From: Microvelia longipes
Lineage: Eukaryota; Arthropoda; Insecta; Hemiptera; Veliidae
Assembly (NCBI GenBank): GCA_018340805.1
Contig: JACMZG010001914.1
Coordinates: forward strand, 50,047,208 to 50,111,207
DNA: 64,000 bases
Reading direction: 5' to 3'
Shown here piece after piece: positions 1-8,800 of this stretch. A program made the translations under genes and the position numbers. The notes under the pieces are model-generated. The model was not told the DNA's origin. It saw only the letters and a program-made list of their open reading frames with translations, and did not search any database. Numbering within the stretch: position 1 is the first letter of the stretch; each line of letters begins with the position of its first letter.

Positions 1-2
1 TT

Positions 3-278
3 GGAAGGCAGATTAGGACAAGACTTGATAATTTAAAACCAGATTTATCAAGAAATGTTGAAAACTACCAATTAAAAACAAAAATCAATCATGATAAACA
101 AACACAAGAGCGGGCATTTAAAAAAGATGAGTTAGTTTGGGTTCGGAACGAAAGAGAATCTGGTTGGACAAGAGGAAAAATTATAGAACAAACTGGAGAG
201 TTGTCCTATAAAATATTAATGGATGGACAAATAAAAAGAAAACATGCGGATCAAATAAGGAAAGCGTTGGAAAAATAA
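3..278 (+). mobile_element. Ty3/gypsy polyprotein C-terminus (fragment)
   Basis: A 91-residue open frame runs in from the window edge to a TAA stop at 276-278. It contains KKDELVWVRNERESGW followed by TRGKIIEQTGELSYKI, the layout of the SH3-like tail of gypsy-type integrases, where a hydrophobic-W-V-R strand is followed by a W...G.I strand and a short basic end. Family assignment comes from this pattern only. The start is missing, so integrity cannot be judged. It lies 182 bases before the first visible carotenoid-oxygenase exon, on the same strand, so it probably sits in an intron of that gene. Confidence 0.6.
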
Positions 279-460
279 ATGGGGGAGGAAGCTCACTTAG
301 GGATGGGTAATATAGTGAATATGATTGACTCTGTCAATCATATTTAAAAATGTCAATCTTGTATTTTAATCATTATATTCAGTTTATGGTTAGACATCAA
401 CATAATCTCTTATTATTCAAAGTTATTATACTGTGCTCATTTAATTAATTATTATTCCAG

Positions 461-601
461 GTAGAATTTACATTAAGGCATTTAAATTCAGAAGCTTTGG
501 AAAAAGCTCAAAGGATAGGCAAACCAGGGATGGTTGAATTCGCCACCAAAGCTCATAGTGATCCGTCCAAAAGCATTTTGGCAAAAGCAATTGGAACTTT
601 G
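461..601 (+). CDS. ninaB-like: Carotenoid oxygenase exon (residues 1-47 of the visible part)
   Basis: The acceptor is TTATTCCAG before 461 and the donor GTAAGT after 601; the exon is phase 0 at both ends. It encodes VEFTLRHLNSEALEKAQRIG and ends in SILAKAIGTL. This is the segment before the DN.N.NI motif, corresponding to RPE65 SE.GT..PDPCKNIF. The Cys of PDPCK is Ser here (SDPSK). Confidence 0.85.
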
Positions 602-3600
602 GTAAGTCATTGGTTCAATTTTTTTCAAATTCGACGGAATGTTAACATTGAATTTTAGGAATCATACAGTGTGTGAGAAGCTACATATCTAGATTAAATT
701 ATCAACTAAAAGCTTGCTTAATGGACGTATAATGATATGATAATGTAATTAGTGATTGCGAATTATGAAGGATGGTCCCGAATATCTTGTCTACTACGTA
801 ACGCATCGATATGGATTAATTTCTGATGTATTTAGTATTATAATCTATTTTAGTGTTATGAGCTTGTTTAAACAGTTGTTACCTTCTAGCTAGAGTCATT
901 CGGGAATGGGTGAAAGAAGAGGCAAAATAATAATCACTCTCTAAAAATGCGGACGAAAACGCTTGCTACGGAAACATTCTTAAACTAGTGCATATTCACT
1001 TTAAAACGCCTATTTTTCTGCACTTGTACAACCCAAGTTCCTTGTAGAGAGATTAAAATGTTTGCACTCCTTCCACTTCCCTCTCTCAGGATTATTCTGC
1101 TACTAGCTAAGCATTGTTATAGTAGTGTAACTTGGTAGTTGCATGTACAAGACCTATTGTGATTGTTTGTGTTTTACAGCTACCAGACGTAACAGACAAT
1201 TGTAATGGGAATATTGTAAAACTTGGTAACTCCTACTTTGCTGTTACTGACACCTGTAATTTGAGATTAATCGATCCTAAAACTTTAACTACTGGGGATA
1301 AGGTAATGTTGCGTCTCATTATTGTTTTAATTGTTTCTTTGCCTCATTGTTACAAAATTATAAACTACAACTCCAAAGTCGATGTTTGATTGTTAGCAGC
1401 CACCGCGAGTGCTGCTGTTAACAGCTTCTACGAGAACAGGTGTTAGCTGCATTTCGAGCACTGTTGATAACAGCTTTACGAGTACTGGTGTTAGAAACCT
1501 CACGAGTACTGCTGTTAGCAGCCAATCAAAAGCTGGTGTTAATAGTCTCACTAGTGCTGGTGACCAGACATCTGCACTACAGTCTGTCGTTTAGTTTAAA
1601 AATCTTGACATGGCAGTTTAGGCACCACTGATTCTTAAGAAAAAAAATTCCCTGCAAGAAGAGAGTTGGAAAAAACTATGTAAACAAATCAGGTTATTTT
1701 ACCCGTATTTTCTTGGCGATGTTTTCTTTACGTTTCTTTTGTGTATAGTTTTATTTTAAAATATAATTTTAAGATTAATTTGAATGTAGTTTTCAAAACG
1801 ATGTAATCAAAAGAAGAACCACAAACAAAGTGAACGATTGCCGTGAAGAAGGTTTTTTCCCTACAGCGGTTATTGTGGTAGGGATTTTTTTCTCTTTTTA
1901 AGTGAGAGGTTGGCAGCGGCTTCTCTGATTGGTCAATCCCCAAAATACTTATGACCTTGGGGATTTTTAAACTAAACGATTGACTGTAGTAGCAGTATGG
2001 TCCTTATGACGTAAATGCTTAAACATATCTTGAATCTAAGACAAATAAAGAGTCTATTTCATTTCTAGATCTTGTTTATTTAGTTGTTTATTCCTGCTAT
2101 TGTTTACTTAAATGGTTATTTATTTATTGTTACTTCATAGATCTGTAGTATTATTATTACTTTCAGATAGATTTATTCAAGCAGCTGGGAGTACATATAG
2201 TCTGTGCTCACACTCTAAAAGACCACAATGGTGATTCCTACTCCATGGCCACATCTCTACTAACAGGACTTAAATATAACTTAATCAAAATCCCACATAG
2301 CACTCATTCTGGTGCCCAAGGTAATGCAAATCATTTTGTAATTATATTCGAGAAATTTTTAATTATTAAAAGAACGTCACACATTCATTAGACGCCTAAA
2401 TGACACGCTATTTGATTGTTTGTTTGTATTAAAGTAATTAAACCAAGTAGGGAAACCAATGCGGTTTCTGTCAGACCTGGCATGTAGTTCACATTTTGTC
2501 CACTAGGAAGTTGACTCAGATTTTCCCGTGGGCGCAGCCATTTTGTTTTATCCCGATAAACGTAAGCAAACTATTTACGGTACTCTAATTTTTACACAAA
2601 AATAAAATTTTTCGAATTGAAGTTTTTATACAAAAAAAAAAACGTAAATCCTAAAAGGCTCATGCGCAGTTATTCCAATTTTAGCTATTTTTTATTTTTG
2701 AGCCAGCTATCAGCTGATTACGCATGTCTGAATGTTTTTACACAGGTTGGTATAGGAGTTTCCCTTCTTGGTTCTACATTAGTTAGTTTATATGTTTGTG
2801 TATTTGCTTGTGCGTCTTCCGATAACTGCCGTAACAATTGACCGAATGTGATCAAATTTAGTGAGCGTGTAGTACTAACTACATATCAGAGCTTTATAGT
2901 TTATGGATAAAATTCGAAAATTGTTTCCGAAACGGAAGCCAAACCGGCGGACCTGAAAAACAATTTTGTGTGAAAAAATTAATTTGTATGTCGTTTAAAA
3001 GCGCTTAAAGAGTATAATAAAACATATGACACTTGTAAAAAATCTAATATAATTTCCCCCTTTCAAAATATCGAATGTTAAAAAATAATAATTTCATTAA
3101 ATAATTTCTTAATGAAATAAGTCGAATAATAAATCGTTGGAAAGCTCGAACTGAGTAGAGAAGAAAATGACATATACAAGTTTTACAAAATGCAATGTGT
3201 CCGCCACAATTTTAAAACAATGAGAAAAAAATGTTTATTATTTTTTTTTTCATTAGCAATTTTTTTTACTTCAAATCCTTATATATTTAAATTCATTTAG
3301 GCATATAGCAAGCGAGTTCCTTCTTTCATATTAAATAAAGACTTTATCAATCTAGCGAGCAAAGCGACCCCTTTTAAGAAACTAAATTTATAATTTTAGA
3401 AATCTAACAAGCAAAGCGAGCCCCTTTAAATGTACCTTATTAAATACTTTAGCAATTTCGCGAGCGGAGCAAACCTTTTTTAGCGATTTATGGGATTCCA
3501 GTGAGCGATATCTATATTTCAGTGATAAATTATTTATTTATTCTATCTAAATAGCGATGCGAGCCTGTTTTGAATTAATTTAAATACATCCGTTTCATTC

Positions 3601-5778
3601 TCAGCGGTCACCCATACAGCACTGACCACGCTCAAAGCTTTAACTTTTATGATCCAACAAAAACCATAGATATACTTGGAAAAAAACCATAGAAACGAAA
3701 CTTGGTGTGCTTATTTATTAATTAAAGTTATACACTTGTACTAAACACTTACATTTTCTTTAATTAAATAATATACGGGGCATTGCGGGGGTAATGCCGT
3801 GCCCCCAGATTCTTTTGTCAAATAACGTATTCCGTATGTTTGTTGGTTATTTGCATTTCGTTATTATTATATAATGTCTTGTTAGATTTGAGTGAAGTTA
3901 TCCCTCTAAAAATTGTTAAAAGAAGCCAGAAGCCAAAAGTAATCCCATCGGTTTTATAGTTGATTGGCTCTTAACCAATCACCTGCACCGCTGGAACATA
4001 TCCTCTGGCATGAGGCACAGTAAACTTATGTTAAAAGGACCCAGTCCCAAAATAACTGAGGACATCCTCAGTCTTAGCAGAAGGGACATTAGAACAGTAA
4101 CTGGACTACTGACTGGTCACTGTCACCTCCGAAAATATCTCCATACCATTGGTATCTTCAAAGATAACCCAGTGTGTAGGCTTTGTGAATCGGAAACCGA
4201 AACTGCATCTCACATACTTCTGAGATGTGAAGCCCTAGCCTTTCAAAGGTTCTCCAACTTTGGTAGCAGCACTCTCACTAAGTTTGACTCTACCAATGAA
4301 TCACTGGTCAAAAAGATCCTAGACCTAGTCCGGGGAAAAGGATTATTCTGACCTGGACCAATCGAGGGGATCGTACAATAGACTTCCAGTCGCAGTGCAA
4401 ATGGTGTCTATCCTCGACTCCAACCCCAATCTTCAATAATAATAATAGTTACTAATCAATCCACTGAAGACCGTTTTGGATTACTCCAATTGGTAAGTTG
4501 TACCATTGTGTTTTTAATTTTACAAGATGTTCAGTGGTTGTGATAGTAATTAGGGAGGAAAAACATCCCCAGTATTTTACCTAGAAAAGAACCCATTGAA
4601 TATTTTCACGAACCATTGCGCTATATCATCCCCTCCTCAGTTTATGAAAAAACTTTGATCTTTTTATTCACCCCAAAGTTGTACATATTGCTCTCTGTCT
4701 TATACCCTCAACTCCTTCTTCTATGACAACCCTTGATTTTTATGAAATTGTTTTAGTATTTAAAGATGCCAAGATAATCGCTAGCATATCGTCTCGATGG
4801 AAGACATGTGTTAGTTTCTATCACAGCTTTGCTCTGACTGAGAACTATGTGGTGTTTATTGACCAGCCTTACATTATGAGCGGTGTGAAACTACTGGCCA
4901 GCCAGTTTAAAGGCAAGTCTATGAAGGACTGCTTGGACTGGGAACCGGACCAATTGGTAAGTCGTACCATTCTGTTTTTAATTTTACAAGATGTTCAGTG
5001 GTGGCATCCGGAAAAAAAGTACACGGAAAAAAATTGTTAGACCATTTTTACTAACTCTCTTTGATATAAGATAGTGCTACCTTATGAGTCAAAACAAAGG
5101 CAGGTGTCAAATCTATAAGGATTTATTCTTGGAATAAACCCTCCAAACTTCTTAAAATAATTAAGTTTTTAATTATTTTTGGAAAAATTAAATTTTCCAA
5201 TCTTTAAAAAAATGACAGAATTAAAATTCTCGCAAAACCTATTTTATCCTGATAAGAGACATCTAAAACAGATTTCTTATACTCCCAACTGCCCGACTTT
5301 GATTCTCGCTAATGATTTTTAACCATTAGCAAATGTTAAACCACTAGCCAATTTTCAACCATTAGCGAATTTTCAAACACTAGTGAATTTTCAACCATTA
5401 GCGAATTTTTAAACACTAGCAAATTCGACCATTAGCGAATTTTCAAACACTAGCGAATTTTCAACTATTAGTAAATTTTCAACCATTTTCGAATTTATTA
5501 ACCACTAACGAATTTTCAAAAGAAATTTGCTAAAAGTTAATTTTTCTTCCTTATGTATGTAAAGGTATAATAGTGTCTATTCATTGTATATTTTGTTTAC
5601 AGAATAGGTTTTTCTTAATAGAGAAATCAAGTGGTAAAGTATTAAGCACCAAGTACAGGAGCAGGAAACCACTTTTTTACTTCCACTATATCAACGCTTA
5701 CGAAGAAAACAACCAGGTAACCATTATGAAATTAATATAGTATACCTAGTATACTAAATATTGACGTACTCATAATAT

Positions 5779-5873
<95 letters not shown>

Positions 5874-8800
5874 CATGATATCATGATATTAGGAGTACTT
5901 CAATATTTACAATACATTACATTATTCTACATAATTCTTATTTAAGGATCATGTAAATGTTTTTCATGCAGTACTTCTTCTGTTTATAGTTTTCAAAACT
6001 CTCTAGTTTTAACCAGGGGGGGTTAACTTAAATGAGGAAAAGTTTGGATTCGATTATCGCAAGCTACTAAAAATAGCGCTGCGGCGGACCGGTGCAGACA
6101 ACTCATGAACTATCCCTAATAGCTTTCCAAAAATGACTGATTATATTTTTATATTTAAATTTATGAATACCATGGCAATTTTTGGCTATGACAGCTACAT
6201 TTATAATTATTATAAAATGATTGTTTTCTGTATTTATTTTTCACAAAAACAGTTTGCTGTTGCATGTTCTGTATTTCAAAAATTCAGAAACTAAAACTAA
6301 ATAGAAACCTTTTTAAAACTTCCAGAGAACGCTACTGATGGCAGATAAGTGTAAATTTAATTTAATTAATTTATTTATTTAGTCGATTTTATCAGGTAAT
6401 TACATTTAATCACATGTGCGCACCTTGCCGATGTAATTAAAATACAGGCTGCAATAAATGCCAAACTGTATCTTCTACCACGTGTAAACTTTAGCCACTA
6501 TTTCATTATTACCTGATTGAATCAATTAAATTAACAAATTACTTGAATGAAAAACTTAAAAATAATCAGAAGCGTTCTGTGTAAGATTAAAGTGGTAGGG
6601 TTAGTTAGAAGTATAACTATTCAAAGTATTAAAATTAAATTTCAAACTGACTGTGGGCAAAAAGCGGGAAATTAAGACACGCCCCCTCAATTGAAAAGTA
6701 GGTCCCTCGCCGCGCTAGTGTCGACCGGAATCCAAATTTTCCCACCATTTAGTCGACAGTCTTACTGTTTAAGTATCTATAGTCTCTAGTTTTAACTATA
6801 GCAACTAATAATAATAAATAAAAGAGTCTCTCCACTTAATTACTTCATTAAAAAACAAAGCCGGCCTTTAACCCCAAAAAGGTCATCATCAGTGCCAGTG
6901 AGAGGAAGGAAAGGAAAAAGAAGATTATTTTTTAGATCTTTTCCTTGTTGAGACTGAATAAAGACTCAACAACAACTAATTTATCTCACTGGTCATTCAA
7001 AGGAAACACTCATTTGATGCGATAAATACTGAGATGTGGAATAAGCTTATAAATAAATAAAGTTTGTCTTTCCACAGATGATTTATTATTATAAAACAAA
7101 GCCAGCTTTCAACCTGAACGGTCATCATCAGTGCCTAGAACCCAATAAATTAGAAGAATAAAAAATAAGAAGTCAAAAACTAAAATAACAAAACAAAAAT
7201 GTACAAAAAACGTATAAAATAAATGAAAAAAGAAGGAAATAAATTACCGGTGAGATGAGTCTAGATTACTTTTTTAGCCGGTTTCTGAGGCCAAGGCATG
7301 TATACGACTGAAGATCGTGGCGCCCCCACCATAGACCTTACCACAGAGGCTCCCACACTCTCACTCTTTTCATTCAGAGCCTTATATCCATTTTCTTGAA
7401 CGTTTCTTAAAATTTCAAGATTTTCGAGAGCTGTCATTTGATTGCTTTTATCTATGAAGTGAAGAAAAGCAACTTCATGTGGTACGTAATCATGTTTTCT
7501 CTCGCTAACATGACGATAAAACTTGCTCGGGGCCTTTTCGTGCTCAAAAAATCTGGTGGAAAAAGCCCTTCCAGTTTGGCCAATATAAACACTTGCGCAG
7601 GTACCGCATTTAACTGCATAAACCCCGTTTTTGTTATATGGTGATGTTTTATCCTTATAGCTGCATAACATGTTACGTAGGCATGTTTTATTTACTATGT
7701 CTCATTATGAATGTCTATTATTATTATTATTATGCATGTCTCATTTGATGTTTTATTTACTAACCACCTCAATTTTATTGCAGATCGTATTAGACATGTT
7801 AGGTAATGATAGTCCTGATATCATGGAGACCATGTACTTAAAGAACCTGAAAAGCGGAAATTACGACACTGAAGATTCAACAAAAGGGAGAAGATTTATT
7901 ATTCCCATTATTGAAAATATAAAAGTAAGTAGTTATTTACATAGAGATATTATTACTAGAGGGGCCCTATAGGTTAAATTTTGACACACCAAAAAGTAAC
8001 CTGACCTCCTTCGCTTATATATATATGATCAAATAATCAGTACAAAATTACAGTAACTTTTATAGTAAAACGTTAAAAATACACATCAAGACACAAACAA
8101 TGTGCTGGAAACTGGAATAAATATATTAATTATAACCTTAACACACTCTTGAAGGAGGTTTAAATGAGGTTACACAGAGTCCCAAAAAGATGTTTCATGC
8201 CATTTAATGTATTTGGATAGGCTATGCTCTCTCTAGTATGCATCTCTATGGTTATTTATGAATCTGTAATATTTATAACATCACTCTGATCTTTATCCTT
8301 CGTTGTTTAATATTTATGAAAACCAAGTCCCTCCACAGTTAATATTTCATTGCGCATAGCCGCTTTCCACTTTAAAATGCCATCCTCGGTAAATACAAAC
8401 AAATACAGTTAACATTAATTTTAATTATTGTTAATTTAATGAAATTCAATTATATAAGTAATAAAAATATAAATTTAATAAAAATTAAATTAATAATCAT
8501 TATCAGTAGGTATATGTGAAGAGTACTGTGTTCACCGTGAAAGAATAAAACTACTTTTTCAGAAGTAGTTTTATTCCAAACTGAATTAGATAACATATAA
8601 AAGAAACATTAGATAAATTGATCTAACAATAGCTAGCTGTTTTAAGCTGTTGTTATTTTTATCTGACAATTACCTCATAATATTATAATTTTGTTTTTTT
8701 GAGGTAGTACGTAATTGAGCACTTTATTGGACCGTTTTTAGGATGAGAAGCCAATCATTATTGTTATAGGAGGTTATTTAGTACTTTTCACCTCCGAGGA

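Larger units (their letters stand above)
6815..7701 (-). mobile_element. Penelope-like element, 5'-truncated
   Basis: Reading on the minus strand, a GIY-YIG endonuclease frame (7701-7261) is followed by a 3' UTR, a hammerhead-ribozyme motif (7136-7093) and the terminal motif TGTGGAAAGAC (about 7074-7064). A second hammerhead-like block (6898-6853) with AAGTGGAGAGACT follows downstream. Endonuclease, then hammerhead, then GTGGAGAGACTT order recurs in other copies in this window. The reverse-transcriptase part is missing. It lies antisense in a carotenoid-oxygenase intron. Confidence 0.75.
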
